A stretch of 64,000 nucleotides of DNA from Meloidogyne chitwoodi (lineage: Eukaryota; Nematoda; Chromadorea; Rhabditida; Meloidogynidae): assembly GCA_015183035.1 (NCBI GenBank), contig JACZZP010000002.1, positions 372,001-436,000 of the forward strand, written 5' to 3'. Both the position numbers and the translations under genes were made by a program. Below, one piece after another: positions 40,142 to 52,926 of this stretch. The notes beneath the pieces are model-generated. The model made no database searches. It had not been told where the DNA came from and saw nothing but the letters and a program-made list of their open reading frames with translations. How positions within the stretch are numbered: position 1 is the stretch's first letter; every line of letters begins with the position of its first letter.

Positions 40142-43121
40142 GGTTTACTCTTCTACTTTTTACCAGAAAAATTAAAAAAAATAAATTATTTAAATAAATA
40201 AAAATATTTAATTATTTAGAAAAAGGTCAATTTTATTGCAGTAAAAATGTAACAACTTTTCTTTTTTTTTTAATAATTACCTAAAGGATTTATTAAAAGA
40301 TTGTTATCTAGGCAACTTTAACAACTTGAATGCCCTTCAAACTTTTTTTTTACCACAATTTTCTACTCTTTTTTTTATTTATTGGCGGAATTCTTTATAA
40401 AAATTTTTTTTATTTTTTTTATGATTATTTGATTAATGCCCCCTTTTTAATCTAAAAAATAAAATATTAAAATGGAAAAGGTCAATGACCAGAAATATAA
40501 GAGATTTAAATATTTTTGGGAATGTTATAGTCTAAAAAATATTTTTTTTTAAGTGATGATTAATTTAAAAAATTAATTTAGTGAAAGATGTAGTTAAGCT
40601 CTTTAGGGAAGCTTTTCTGAACTTTTCCTTATAAATTTTTCCTTCAAAAATTTTTTTATTGTTCAATTATTTGTCTTTTTTCTGATAGTTTAAGAAAGCA
40701 TTTCGCTTTTTTTATTAGAGTTTTAATGATGTTTGTCTTTAAAAAAAGCAAAAGACCTGAAAGAGCAGTTACGCGCAAATGGTTGGACAAACAAACAAAT
40801 TAAAAACAAAAATTAAAATATTTTTGTAAAGAAATAAAATTAAATAAAAGGGAAATAGGGGTCATTAAAATGCTAAATTTTAAATAATATTATTTATTTT
40901 TTTTAATATTTAAAAAATTTTTGCTTGCGCAGAACCACAAGTTTGTTTGTCCTTTTATATAAGACTTGATTTGGAATAAGATAAAATGAGTGCTTTTATA
41001 ATAAAATTTTGCAAACTTGAAAATAAACTTGAAAACTTGAAAGTTTGTTTAAGCTTAATCTTAAAAACATGAGCGCTATAAAGTATGTTTTAATTGTTTT
41101 GTTTTGAATATGTTCTAGTGTTTTGAGATGTTTTAATGTTTTGAATAGGTTTCAGTGTTTTTAATATTTTAAACATTAAAATATGTTTTGTTTAATGTTG
41201 TTTTTGTTCTCTCAAAGAGCGCAAACTTAAATATTTTGCTAGTAAAATTATAAAATAAATAAATATTATGAAGTAAATCAAAAAATGGGCAAACTTTCAT
41301 TTTAGCCTTATAGCAAACAAAGAAAGATTTAAAGAGATAATAATGTATGGAATATATAAGTGAAAAATGTTTTTAAAGAAAAATAATAATTAATAAAAAT
41401 AAATTGACTTTAATAATAAATAAATTATTTTTAACCAATTAATTATTTTTTAAGAAAAAATTATTTATTTTTAATAATGAAAACTTTCACTATTTTTTAA
41501 AAATAATTTAAAAAAAACTTAAGAGAACGATGGATTGTGAAATATAGCCGAGAGCGGTGGTAGGTGCGGAAAGGAATGGCCAAGAGAAGAAATAGAAATA
41601 TTATTAAGTGCCAGCAGGTACAAGAAGGCTAAACTTGAAAAATATGAGTTGATGTTTGGGCTTTAATTTAAGATGTTTAAATAAATAAATTATTTTTAAT
41701 TAAATTTTTATAAAATTATAGCCGACTAGCTTTAAGGTGTGCTCACAGTATGATGGCCTACTCTGACAAAATTAATAATAACGGGAAAAGTCAAAAAGAT
41801 GATGATGACTGAAAATTAAGAAAAGCTATCAAAAAGACGCACCTTTGTAAATAAATAAAATAAAAATTTATATGGACAGTCAAATGCTTATTTAAGAGGC
41901 TGGCGAGAGTATAAAAGCGATGAAAAAATTTAAAAAGTAAGGGAAGAAAAGAAGAAAAATATTAAAGCAATCAAAAAGCCGCTGACTGACCGATGATTAT
42001 TTATTTTATTTAAATATATTTGTGGTCTTTTTTAATAAAAAAAAAAAGTATTTTTATTTGAAAATTAAATTTTTATTTTTTCCCGATTTGGACAGTGAAA
42101 AGTATAAATTTAAATATTTTTTTGTATGACCAAGCGACGCTAAAAATAATATATTTATTGATAAAAAAATATGTACTTTGGAAGTATTTAGGATTTATGA
42201 TTATTTATAATAAAATATTTAAAAAAAATAAATTTAATAACTGGCAAAAAATGGTTTTGTTGAAGCAAAATGTGTAGTATATTATTAAATATTTAGGCTA
42301 GTTTTTACTTATTTTTCTTCAACTCAAGATTTTTTTGGTTTTTTACTTTGTTTTTATATTATTTAAAGAGTTGATTGTTTCACGCATCTCATTACTTGTT
42401 TTCTTCTGTTCTTCCTCACGTTTCCAGCTTTTTCTACTAAATAAATATAAAATAAAAATAACGTTCTTTAAAAGTGGCTTTGGAACAATAATAAAGAAAA
42501 AATAGCCTAAGATGTTTCACTTATTGTTGTATTCAATGAGAATAAAAATACAAAAAATATACTTCTCATATTTCATTAAACATTAATTTTTGAAAGTTGA
42601 TAGGCTAAAAACAGAAAAAAATATAAAAAGTTGTTTTTAAACGTTACCGGAATTTTTATTCGTTTCCGGATTTTTTTAAATTCCAGAACGTTTTAAAACA
42701 TTTAATAAAAATTCCGGAACTTTCTTTTAAATTTATTTTCTGATCAGAAATAACTTCAAAAATCAGAATCTCAAAATTGAAAATCAGAGTCTTAAAAAAA
42801 ATAAAGTACAAACTATTAATTGTAATTTCCTAGTTGGAACAACAACAGAAGAATTACATTTTATTTATAAAGGAATCGATTAACTGATTACAACAAATAT
42901 GTATTATTCTTAAACAGTTATTAATAAAATGCTTTGCATTTTATTAAATAAATATTTATTGAATATGTTTTAGTTATATATATAACTCAGTTTTTTGACT
43001 TTATTTTGTTTTATTTAAAAAAAAAATTATTCAAAAAATAACGCAATAAAATAATTATTTTTTTCATTTTAAATCTTTTGCATAATATTGAGAATTTTAT
43101 TTATTTGTAAATTTTTATTTA

Positions 43122-44876
43122 ATGGAAAATTCTGACACTATTATAAATGAAAATATTATTAAAAAATGTGATGAAGGAAAGAAAGGCTTTAAATGCAAGG
43201 TATATTTAAAAAAATTTTTTACAATAGACTTAATTAATAATTTTAAATTTTAAGTTATTTTGGTCTATTATAACAATACTTTCTGTAGCAATATCTACAG
43301 GTTATGGATCACAAGTAAAATATTCTCTTTTAAATGATAATCCAAAACACTTTTTTCCTCCATATACAATGATGTGGTTTAATAATTGTTGTTTGGTAAG
43401 ATTTAAAAAAGTTTAAAAAAGAAATTAAAATTTTTATTATTTTTTTAGATTATATGTTTTCCTGTTTACTTATTGTATGAAAAATTTATTAAGAAAACTC
43501 AGCATTCTCTAGGTCAGATTACTCGAAAATCGGCTCAGATATTTTCCGGTGAAGATGGATTTAAATTTAGGTTTATATTTACATACATATATCTTAATTT
43601 AAATAAAAATTCTGATTTTAAAAATACAAATTCTGATTTTAAAGATATTTATTCTGATTTTAAAATAACAAATTCTGATTTTAAAGATATTTATTCTGAT
43701 TTAAAAATACAAATTCTGATTTTAAAATAACAAATTCTGATTTTAAAGATATTTATTCTGATTTAAAAATACAAATTCTGATTTAATATTTTTAAAAATT
43801 AATATTATTTTTTCAGTTCAAGTATTATAAAAGAACTCTTTTTTCTTTTACTCTACGTTTGTGGTAATTATTCATATGCACTTGCATTAGGAAAGATAAC
43901 TTCTTCAGCAGCCCTAGTTGTTAGAAGTTTTGAGGTTTCAGTTGTCTATATTTTCGGAAGAATTGTTTTGAAAGATAAATTTAATATTTTTAAGGTTCGA
44001 ATATTTTTATTTAATTAATAAAAAATAAAATAATTTTTAAAAAATATTAAATTAAGACAGTAGCTGTATTTTTGGCAATTATTGGTGTAATTTTTATTGC
44101 TTTGGATAAGGAATTTGCAGCAAATATTTTTGGATTTTTATTAGTTGTATTTTCTTGTGTTTCTGACAGTGTTTACAAGGCAAAAAATTTTTAATTTAAA
44201 AAAAAATCGAAAAATTATTTAATTTAAATACAAAACATACCAATAAAATTTTTTTTAATTTTTATTTAGATTTCCTTCAAATTTGTTGCAGGGGAAAATG
44301 CTTCATTAGGGGAAGGGATGCTCTTCCTTTCAGGTAATGGTAAATTAAATTTATTTAAATTAAAACAAAATAATTGATAAAAAATGAAAAAAAAAATATT
44401 CAGGAATGGCAGTGGTTAATTTACTTTTTAATTTTTTGCCAACAGCAATTTTGGTATATTTTGGTTATGATATTTGGCAATGGGAACATGTTCCATGGGG
44501 AAATTTTCTAAACTTTGTATTTTTAACTTTTGGTAAGAGTCAATTATTATTTTGTAATTTAATTAAAAATCAAGTTTTCAATATTGCAACAATATTTGGA
44601 GTTGCAGCATTAGGCCCATTAGCAATTGTAATTGGAATTCTTTGTGGCATTCCTATAAGCATATGTTAATTAATTAATTTTATTTATTAATTTTTTAAAT
44701 AATAAATAAATTAAGGCATTGATATAATTTTTCGTGGAAGACATTTAACACCAACTTTTGTGTTTGGAGCTATCTCATTAATAATTTCAGCAATTTTAGC
44801 TAATTTTCATAAACAAATAGGAAATTTGCTTTTGAAAAAGGGAGAGGAGAAAGAAGAAAATGTTAGGGAAATTTAA
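43122..44876 (+). CDS. SLC35F3/F4-like drug/metabolite-superfamily transporter (putative thiamine-type)
   Basis: Nine in-frame exons (43122-43199, 43255-43395, 43449-43570, 43817-43994, 44057-44179, 44270-44333, 44404-44532, 44575-44664, 44716-44876) encode about 361 residues with roughly ten hydrophobic segments. A polar N-terminus is followed by LFWSIITILSVAISTGYGSQ and a TSSAALVVRSFEVSVVYIFG segment. The second half fits SLC35F3/F4: AVFLAIIGVIFIALD, SDSVYKISFKFVAGENASLG, W-x-x-VPWGNFLNFVF, FNIATIFGVAALGPLAIVIG and GIPISICIDIIF. The tail is Lys/Glu-rich. Human SLC35F3 has been linked to thiamine uptake; substrate here is inferred only. The intron after exon 5 starts GC (AAG|GCAAAA). Other SLC35F subfamilies remain possible. 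Confidence 0.7.
43600..43795. repeat. AAATTCTGATTTTAAAGATATTTATTC array (intron 3 of transporter gene)
   Basis: About nine AATTCTGATTTTAAA words alternating with AGATATTTATTCTGATT, roughly 40 bases per double unit. It keeps the upstream reading frame open for about 50 codons by chance, but conserved protein resumes only at 43817. Confidence 0.85.
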
Positions 44877-45204
44877 TAAAAATATTTTTTTAATTTTATA
44901 TAAATTTAATTATTTTATTTTATTTTTAATTAATTTAATAATACTTAATAATTTAATTTTTTTAATTTTACATCTCTTAAAAAATATTCTTATAAATAGA
45001 TATATAATTCTTAGATTTTTCAAAATAATTTTTTTAATTTTAAAAGCAATTATAAATATTGAAAGTCCAACAAATCCATTCATTTTAGTAATAAACTTGC
45101 TTTAAGTAAAAAGAATTTTTTGCAAATTTCCTATTTAAGGAATTGATAATCCTTTACTTAAATATAATTAAAATTAATTCCGGAAATTATTTATTAACCT
45201 TTAA

Positions 45205-45365
45205 GTTTTAATTTTTAAAATAATTCCGGATAAATATTGTTGAATTTTAAGCTTGATCTTAAGTTTTTAAAATAATTCCGGATAAATATTGTTGAATTTT
45301 AAGCTTGATCTTAAGTTTTTAAAATAATTCCGGATAAATATTGTTGACTTTTAAGTTTGATCTTA
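45205..45365. repeat. 52-bp tandem repeat, about 3 copies, downstream of the transporter gene
   Basis: Unit order: TTAAGTTTTTAAAATAATTC, then CGGATAAATATTGTTGA, then TTTTAAGCTTGATC. Copies differ by one or two bases. Confidence 0.85.
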
Positions 45366-46916
45366 AAACTTGAAGCACGTGTTGTTTTATTTTTGTGTAA
45401 CTTTTAAGATCTTTAATTATTAATTAAATAAAATCAATTTTCACTAAGTCTTAGGTATCATATTGTTGTAATTTTGCAACACATACATATACTTAAATGT
45501 GACGCATGAGAAATTAATATATTAATCTATGAATTATATATATTTTTTTTTTAATGTATTAAAAATCCTCTAAAAGTAATTTATAAAATTAATTTTAAAA
45601 TAATTTTTTTTATTTTTTCTCATTTTTTTTCTTTTAAGCCTCTCACCTTTTTTGGCCTAATGCCAAGAAACGCGCCTTAGAAAAAAATTAAAAGTGTTTT
45701 ATGAATTAAAAGTGTTATCTGACTAAGCTATACCTTTATAATTTTAAAAATAAGTTTAAGAGTGCGTGTTAAGCCTTTCGATATTTTTTAATATATTTTT
45801 AGTAAGTACGCGCATTATTATTATTTTATTTTCCTCACCACGTGTTTATTTTAAATGAATGAGTCAACTTTTTAAATTAAAAAAAATAGTTTATCTTTTT
45901 ATTATTATTTTTCATTGTTTTTATATTTTTTTTTAATATTAGCAAAATTAGGATTAATTAATTAGCGACGAGACGTCCACATTATTTAAAAATTTATAGC
46001 ACATTAAATTTTGGACCAAAAATTTTAAACATTTTTTAGAAAGTAGATAATTCATTTTTTTTGTGTCTTAGCAAATTTTATGGCTCTATGTTTAAATTGG
46101 GCAAAGATATGAATTTACGAGTACAAACAACTAACTCCTATAATAATAATAATTATTTATTTATTTTTTATTTTTAAAATATATTTATGAAATCATATTT
46201 TTAAATAATTAAATTTCATATTTATTCAACATTTTTACACTTTTATTTAATTAATAAAAATTAATTTAATTTTAAAAACGTTGAAAACAACTAAATTTTA
46301 AATAATACATATTATCTCCCACGTTATTAATTTAAAAATTATTATTAAATAAAATTTTATTTTTATTTAAAAAGTAAAAAATAATTTGTAACATTTTCGA
46401 ACATTTTTTTAATAATTTTATTTTTTTTTTTAAATTTTTTTTTGGCATTTAAAGAATTTTATAATTTTGAGTGTATGTAAATAAATATTTTAATTTGAAA
46501 AAAAATTTTTTATTTTTTTTTTATTTTTTTAATAATTTTCTTAAAATTAGGGGTCTAAAAAATCTCAATTTACCTTTTCTGAATTTTTATTTCCATTACT
46601 AACAATTTTTATTTGATGTTTTAAATAATTATTTATGTTTAATAACAGGGTTGGGGATAAAAATGATGTGATAATAAAAAAAATTATTTTTATTTTTTTT
46701 TTCAATTTTTTTTAAATTTGAATATATAATTATAGAGCTATAAATTATTTATTTATTTACAAAAAAAATATTAAAAACAAAATATTTTAAATGTTCAAAA
46801 ATTAAATTATTTCACATTGTTAAGCAGAATATTTAAATTTTATTTTATAAATTTATTTTAAAGATTAAATAACATTATAAAATATTTTTGAATAGTAAAT
46901 TTTAATTACGGCTGTT

Positions 46917-47529
46917 CTTTAGTATATGGGGTCCGAGCTCGAAATATGTAATACATGCCATTCGATTCCTCTCGTCGAGCTGAGTTCGAATATATAAGAA
47001 TTTCTTGCCGGAGACTAATACTCGCTGAGATACAGGTCCCTGAAAATTGAAAAACCATAGGGGGGAGTAAGCTCTTCAAAGTGATTACCGCGGCTGCACT
47101 TAAATTATTTTCACTGAATTAATTATTTTGTTGTAATTTGCGCCGTAGAATGACGCATGTACCAAAAAGCCAACGAGAGATGGGCTCCCAAATGAAGAAG
47201 TCATAAAACACTCCCAATAGGTCCAAGTTTGGCGTGTTTCCAGCAATTTCGATCTTTCATAACTTTGTTCAAAATCGTCCAATCTCGACAATTTTGGTCT
47301 CATTCGATAGGTCTCGAAGAGCTCTTTCGAATGAGCTATCATACTCATATTCGAATTTTTCACCCTGAAAAGAGCTTGGCCCCCCCTATGGTTTTTCAAG
47401 TTTCAGGTACCTGTATCTCAGCGAGTATTAGTCTCCGGCAAGAAATTCTTATATATTCGAACTCAGCTCGACGAGGGGAATCGATTGATATATAGTACAT
47501 GTTTCTAGCTCGGACCCCATATACTAAAG
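46917..47529. mobile_element. foldback/MITE-like element with about 149-bp terminal inverted repeats
   Basis: Left arm 46917-47065 begins CTTTAGTATATGGGGTCCGA and ends CCATAGGGGGG. The right arm, 47381-47529, is its inverse with a few mismatches near the tip. Weaker inverted similarity continues outward to TAATTA on both sides (46903 and 47541), so the true ends and target duplication (TA or TAATTA) are unsettled. The 315-base interior is far less AT-rich than its surroundings and has no convincing protein. A second, truncated relative lies at 31860-32045. Confidence 0.8.
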
Positions 47530-48189
47530 CGACCCCTTAATTACTTTTAAATAAAAATTAAAAATGAAATTTAATATTTTATTCAAATTTTGTAAAAACA
47601 TCATTAGAAGAACACCCACAGGCTTCCCCACCTTATAACGGGAATACCTTTTTGTAACGAAATTTTTCCTTAAACTTTTTTTCTTTTTTGAATTATAATT
47701 AAACTAGTAACTCTTTTTATAGAGGGAGTCCCTCTTTATAAATTATGTTCAAGTGAGTATTTTATTTAATTAAACACCAGGGTATATTATTTTAATTTCT
47801 AGTACTTTCTTTTCCTAAAAAAATTTTTTTTATTCCATTTTTGATAAAAAATGGAAATATTAAAATTCTAAAAATATCTAAAATTCATTAATAGTCTTTA
47901 AAATGCTTTTATGAATTTAAACTAAAATTTTTTATTTCAAAATGTAGGTGTATTAAATATAAACTTTTAATTATTATACTAAAATAATTTTTTTATCTCG
48001 TCACTTTTCCTTAAAAAAATTATTTCATTTTTAGAATTTTTTTAAAAGTTTAATTCTATTTATAAAAAAATTTTTTAATTTTTTTAGAATAATATTCTGA
48101 ATTTTATGAAAGAATTTGAAATTATTTAAAATTTTAATTATTTTTTAAGTATTATTTAAAATAAAAAACCAAATTATTTAAAAAAAGTT

Positions 48190-48560
48190 ATTTTAAAAAT
48201 ATTAAAACAATGTCTAAAAAATAATTTAACCATTTTAAAACATTATAAAAATGTTTTAATTATTTAAAACATTATAAACATATTTTAATTATAAACATGT
48301 TTTAATTAGTTAACACATTATAAACATATTTTAATTATTTTAAACATTTTAAAATGTTTTAGAAATGTTTATTAATTTTTAAAAATAATTAAACCATTTC
48401 TCAAACATTAACAAACTTGTTTTAATTATTCCAAACATAAACAAGTTTTAGCAATTCAAAACATTATTTGCATGTTTTTAAGAATGTTTTAAAAATTTAA
48501 AAAATTGTTTGAAATTTTAAAACATTAAAAACATGTTTTAATTATTCCAAAAAATGTTTA
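48190..48560. repeat. AAACATTATAAACATGTTTTAATTA dispersed repeats
   Basis: About eight imperfect units with the palindromic core AAACATGTTT or AAACATATTT, spaced 25-45 bases apart. A similar patch is at 49230-49490. Confidence 0.65.
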
Positions 48561-51365
48561 ACTTTTAATCCTTCAAATCGTTGTAAATTATCAAATTTTC
48601 TCCTTTTTTCAATAATATTGAAGGTATGATTTAGTTGGTTATTTCTGGCTATAAATTTTTAATTTTTTCAGATCTAATTAATTTTTCATTAATCGTAAGC
48701 TATTGATTAAATTTTATTATAAATTTGACAATCCAAACCATTACCGAAAATTTACAGATTATTAAATGTAGAAAATAGAGGTACCTATTTTCTTATTTTT
48801 TCGGGTGTTAATTTGAAGTGAAATTATCTGATCGGTCAATATATTTAAAAGAATCTACTTTTCGAGCTCTTTCGAGTGATATAAAAAAGTTTATGTTTAT
48901 ATTTTTTAATATTTATTTAAATTTATTACGAAAAATTTATAAAAAAGTGTAATTTTTAAAATTTATAAAACTAGCAATTTTAGTTTATATTTAGTAATTT
49001 TAAAATTTACCTAACAATTTATTTTATTTTTTTCAAGTTCCGTATAAAAATACCAAAAATAAAATTAAAAATAAATTTAATATCAGCTGTGCTTACGCAA
49101 ATTTTATTTTTATTTATTTTTAGTTTGAAAGGTAGTAATTATTATTTTTTTTTAAATTTTAAATGAGTAATGCTGTATAATAATTATAATTTTAATTAAA
49201 AATTAAAAAAAACATATATTACGTAAGTGTTTATTAGCATTGAAAAATTAAAAAACATCTAAACATGTTTAGATAAACATTTTTAAGAATGTTTTTGAAT
49301 ATTTAAACATCTTCAGCAAAATTTAATATAAATTTAAAAATTATATAGAAATTAAAAACATTAGCAAACAAGTTTTAATTATTCCAAACATTATTTGCAT
49401 GTTTTTAGAAATGTTTTGAATTTTAAAAAATAATTAAATATTCTACAGTATAATTTGCTAATCTTCAACAACATTTAAAACATATTTTTTTCTATTATTT
49501 TTTTGCAGACTTAAGCTTAATCTTCATAAATTCTTTATAAAAATAAAAGAAAAAATTAAATGCTATCCATTAACTTAAAGGTATGGGGATTCCTCTAAGC
49601 ATTTAATCCCCACATTTTTTCACTGACAGTTGACGACTTTATTTTTCTTTTTTTCTCTGGCACCCACAATTAGCTATTTTTAATATAAAAAATTTAAGCC
49701 CCGCCCCTTTTTAAAGGCGGTGAATAAACTTTTTTTAAGCAATTATTAATTTATATAGTAAGATAAAATTTCTTAGTTGATTCATTCTGACATTTTTATT
49801 AAAATGTTTATTTAATTTAAGCAAAAGCATATATAAATGCTATTTAAATAATTTTATTTTTAAAATTTTTTATTATTAAAAATATATGAGATACAGAGTC
49901 TAATCAAGTTACTTTAAAATTGAAAAAAACATAAAATAATGGTTATTTTTAAAGTTTCTTTATAACATTAGATAGGCCAGAAAATTTGCTACAAAATACT
50001 AAAAAAATTAATTTTTGATAAAAAATATAAAATAAGTTAGATTGAAAAAACTACGAGTTGTCGCAACATAAGGTTTTTTAACTATAACATTTTTTTAGTT
50101 TTACTAAAAATTCTGATTTTATGGTATTATGTAGCAAATTTTCTACTCTATCCATCGGTATCATAAACACCTTAAATGATAAAACAGTTGATTTGTTATA
50201 ATTACTGGAACTCAAACGACCCAGTGTTTAGCTAATTCAACAAATAAGTATTCAATTTTTAATGCATAGTTAAATAAAAATTAGGGATTATTTACTATAT
50301 ATTTATTTGGATTAAATAAGATAAAAAAAATTTATTTTTCAAGAAAAATTTTTTTGACGACAAAAAAGAAATAAACAAAATATTAAAAAAAAATTTTTTT
50401 TAATATTTATTTTCTTAAATTATTTTTTTTTTATGTAAATTATAATCTCTTTTTTTTTAATTGAAAAAAATAAATACACTACTTAAATTAATTAACAACA
50501 AGCGATTAAATATTTTTATTTTTTTTCGCTGCAACTTTTTTGTTGTTTACTTAATATTAATAATTAAGCAATTTTTTTTTAATTTATAAATATTATTTTT
50601 TAATTGCTTTTATAAGAGGCTTTAAAGCATTTAGTGAAACATAAATATTATTAAATGTTTTTTAATTTTTCAGAAACAAAAAAATGCTTCAGATTTAAGA
50701 ATTATTTTTAAAAATTAATAAATTTCTGAAACTGCTTCACAACTTATAAATAAAGTTTCAGAATTTTTTAGAGAATTTTAAATTATTTTTCAATTTTTGA
50801 AACAAATTTTAAAATATTATTAGCAATTTAAGCACCAAAAATTTGATTTAAAAGGTTTAAAATTATTGAAGCATGTTTCAGAATCTCAAATGTTTCATTT
50901 AATTTTTTAAAGCATGTTTTTGATTAAAATAAAAGTAAAAAAAAATTATTTTAAATTAATTTAAATTTATTAAAATTAATTTTATAATTAAAAATAAAAT
51001 TAGTCATATCCGTTTTGTCTCTTCTATATATAAAATTATTAAAATATATACTTACGCCTCCGCTTATTTTTAATTTTAAATAAAAAATATAAGACAGGAT
51101 TTAAAATGTTTTTTTAAAATTATTAGTATTATTTTCTATATTTGTAAATATTAAATAAAAATATAAATTTACTACTGCTAATATATATTACTAATTAATA
51201 AGTCTTTTTTATTTAAACTCATTAATTTAAAATTATTTTTTCTGTTTGACTATTGTAGTACACTCAATTATTTCCGTTTCCGTTAACTACACCTTAAAGT
51301 TTTTAAAAAGTATGACAAAACATTAATAATTTTAAACCTTTTTGTGCTTCTATATTTAATTTAAT

Positions 51366-51465
51366 TTGTTTTAAAACTTGTGTTTAAATAAAATGTTTTA
51401 AAACTTGCGTTTAAATAAAATGTTTTAAAACTTGTGTTTAAATAAAATGTTTTAAAACTTGCTTA
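51366..51465. repeat. 27-bp tandem repeat upstream of the orphan secreted-protein gene
   Basis: Four units reading TTTTAAAACTTG(T/C)G followed by TTTAAATAAAATG, ending about 90 bases before the start codon at 51552. It lies in the likely promoter. Confidence 0.88.
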
Positions 51466-51551
51466 TTTTTATCAGACATTGCTTACTGTAATAATTCTAT
51501 TTATTTTTTCAGATTATTAAAATATTAAGTTAACTTTTATATAATAATAAA

Positions 51552-52926
51552 ATGAAGCAAAATCATCAACTTAAAGATTATTTATTGTTTAATATTCATA
51601 AAAATAATAATATTACTAATTTATTAAAAATTGGAAGAAATAATATTTTTATTAATTTAAACAACAACTTAAAGGCTATAATTATTGGATATTTATTTTG
51701 CTTACAAATTTTAACAAATTCTGCAGCTCCGATACAATCAAAAAGAAGTAGATATAACTACCCTGGACTTGATTTAAAAGTTTGTTCATTTATTTATTTT
51801 TTTAAATTTAATTTTAAAGGATCTTGAATGGCCAGAAGCACAGCCAATACCAACAATCGACAAAAATAACGAAAATATTGTTAATATTGTTGAGTGCTAC
51901 ACTGAAATTGATTCTTCTTTAATAAATTCAAATGTTCAATATAGAATAAACAATAGTGGCGAACATATTGAAAGAGCTTGTGTTTTACGCATTCCGACGC
52001 ATTTACGTATTTCTATTATAAATATGAACACTTTTGATAATAATGTGAGAAAATAATTAATTAAATATAATTTAATTTATTTTTTTTTAAATTTTTTAGG
52101 AATTATTTTAATTTATTTTATCTATTTTTTTTAATTTTAAAATTAATTTTAAAATTAGAAATTAATTTTAAAAATTATATATTAATTTTTGTGTACCTTG
52201 TATATTTTAGTTAAACACTCTATTTATTCATAAATATAAAAAATAATTTTTTTTAAATGATAAAATATGAATTAATTAAAAAATTCCTTTTTTGTGAATA
52301 AATGGGTGTTTACCACTGAATTAAATTTATTTAAAATTCCAAATTTTAAATATTAATTTTTTTAAATTCGTAAAATTTAAATATAATTAATTTAACATTT
52401 TTAAAATTTAATTTAATTATTTTTTTATTTAGAGTTATGTAACAATAATGGCTGGTTCATCAGACAGTTATATGCCCTTATCTGTTAAACGAATAGTTTA
52501 TTCTGGTAAATTTTAAAATTAATTTAATTAAATTTTAAAAAATATTTTTTTAATGGAGAATTTCCTTCAAAATCACAAAATAATTTTATTAAATTAATTA
52601 AATTTTATTAAATTAATTAAATTTTATTAAATTAATTAAATTTTATTAAATTAATTAAATTTTATTAAATTAATTAAATTTTATTAAATTAATTAAATTT
52701 TATTAAATTAATTAAAATTTTATTAAATTAATTTTAAGCTGAAAAACAACGTTATGGACCTTATCATATACCCTGTAATAAATCTTATCTTGTCTTCAAC
52801 ACAAATAAAAAAATGTTAGAATGGGTAGATTTTAAATTAGAAAAAGAACAAATTGAAGATATAGAAGACGATGAAGAACAATTTTGTAAAGCTAATGATA
52901 ATACTGTGAAAATTGAATATATTTAG
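51552..52926 (+). CDS. orphan protein with probable signal sequence
   Basis: Four in-frame exons (51552-51779, 51820-52044, 52433-52505, 52739-52926) encode about 237 residues. A hydrophobic stretch AIIIGYLFCLQILTNSAAP (about residues 41-59) ends in a plausible signal-peptidase site, but it is preceded by an unusually long polar Asn-rich segment; an internal start or signal anchor is possible. The mature part has a Lys/Arg pair (QSKRSRYNYPG), five or so cysteines including ECYTEID, ACVLRIP, IPCNKSYL and FCKAND, and an acidic patch EDIEDDEEQ near the C-terminus. The cysteine spacing suggests a disulfide-bonded extracellular domain. I do not recognise a family. Codon use is strongly AT-biased like its neighbours. 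Confidence 0.6.
52570..52736. repeat. 19-bp tandem repeat (intron 3 of orphan gene)
   Basis: About eight head-to-tail units AATTTTATTAAATTAATTA, nearly perfect, ending two bases before the acceptor AG at 52737-52738. The array therefore supplies the polypyrimidine region of this intron. Confidence 0.9.

Larger units (their letters stand above)
33995..43121. other. 9.1-kb interval without a supportable gene
   Basis: Both flanking genes (zinc finger on the left, transporter on the right) start at its edges, so it is a divergent promoter-containing spacer. ORFs here are short and of low-complexity, mostly Lys/Asn/Ile/Phe. The best coding-like stretch is 35090-35180, which would read YPPFYPTDFEALQVAIIFYR before running into Lys-rich sequence; it has no partner exon that I can find. 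Islands of higher complexity occur at 34960-35180, 35760-36290, 38020-38170 and 41520-42000. A MITE-like element is at 39891-40141 and TTCCGGAA words are at 37585-37695. Confidence 0.5.
44877..51551. other. 6.7-kb repeat-rich intergenic region
   Basis: No gene supported. It contains a 52-base tandem array (45205-45365), a foldback element (46917-47529), AAACATTATAAACATGTTTTAATTA-type words (48190-48560 and 49230-49490), and a 27-base tandem array just upstream of the next gene (51366-51465). The remainder is simple AT-rich sequence. Confidence 0.5.

Noticed and set aside
47066..47110. A 14-base match to the universal small-subunit rRNA 530-loop region (ATTACCGCGGCTGC) inside the foldback element
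   Set aside because: Flanking bases do not continue the rRNA sequence, and the related copy at 32020-32042 varies within it. Treated as chance similarity, not an rRNA fragment.
47100..47495. Overlapping ORFs on both strands in the foldback interior
   Set aside because: Open only because the block is less AT-rich; no codon bias, no recognisable motif, and one crosses an inverted arm.
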